Of a stretch of 5,335 bases of DNA, positions 5,331 to 5,335 are shown in pieces. The notes beneath the pieces were generated by a model. The model was not told where the DNA came from, ran no database searches, and was given only the letters and a program-made list of their open reading frames with translations. The translations under genes and the position numbers were made by a program. Within the stretch, counting starts at the first letter, position 1. Each line of letters opens with the position of its first letter. This DNA comes from Candidatus Nitrosopumilus sp. (lineage in GTDB: Archaea; Thermoproteota; Nitrososphaeria; Nitrososphaerales; Nitrosopumilaceae): NCBI GenBank assembly GCA_029880665.1, contig JAOUNZ010000084.1, forward strand, positions 1-5,335, written 5' to 3'.

Positions 5331-5335
5331 GCGTG

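Overview
The window is a compact, AT-rich archaeal gene cluster read entirely from the minus strand. In transcription order, from right to left, it holds uL18, uS5, uL30, uL15, SecY, archaeal-type adenylate kinase AdkA, a DUF106/EMC3-like membrane insertase subunit, CMP kinase, and the first few codons of another gene. This is the distal half of the archaeal spc-type ribosomal protein/secY superoperon. The AdkA-type kinase, the DUF106 protein and the archaeal form of each ribosomal protein show the domain clearly. The low-GC sequence, the gene order and the protein style recall marine ammonia-oxidising archaea (Nitrososphaerota/Thaumarchaeota, Nitrosopumilus-like). That lineage is a judgement from memory of the family, not a search result.

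Layout. At 5291-5335 lies a short non-coding leader with a TATA-like element about 30 nt ahead of the uL18 ATG. From 5290 to 3191 are four ribosomal protein genes separated by 1-6 nt. SecY (3198-1768) overlaps the end of uL15 by 8 nt, and AdkA appears to start at a TTG inside the secY 3' end. The DUF106 gene follows after 3 nt or less, cmk overlaps its stop by one base (TGATG), and a further ORF begins at an ATGA overlap at 16-19 and leaves the window. No stretch above 50 bases lacks a gene, and I see no RNA gene, mobile element, CRISPR array or internal terminator.

How it works together. uL18, uL30 and uL15 go into the large ribosomal subunit and uS5 into the small one. SecY is the channel of the translocon that docks on that ribosome, and DUF106 is a second membrane insertase of the Oxa1 superfamily. 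AdkA and Cmk keep the adenylate and cytidylate pools available for growth. Tight spacing, overlapping stops and starts, and Shine-Dalgarno-like motifs ahead of most internal genes point to one coupled polycistronic transcript. The first gene, uL18, has no such motif and may be leaderless.

I found no new biological system here; this is conserved core genome. The points most worth a second look are the altered substrate-site motif in the CMP kinase, the Gly/Pro/Arg-rich tail on uS5, the methionine-rich segment in DUF106, the direct DUF106-cmk junction without an L34e gene, and the leaderless-looking promoter at uL18.
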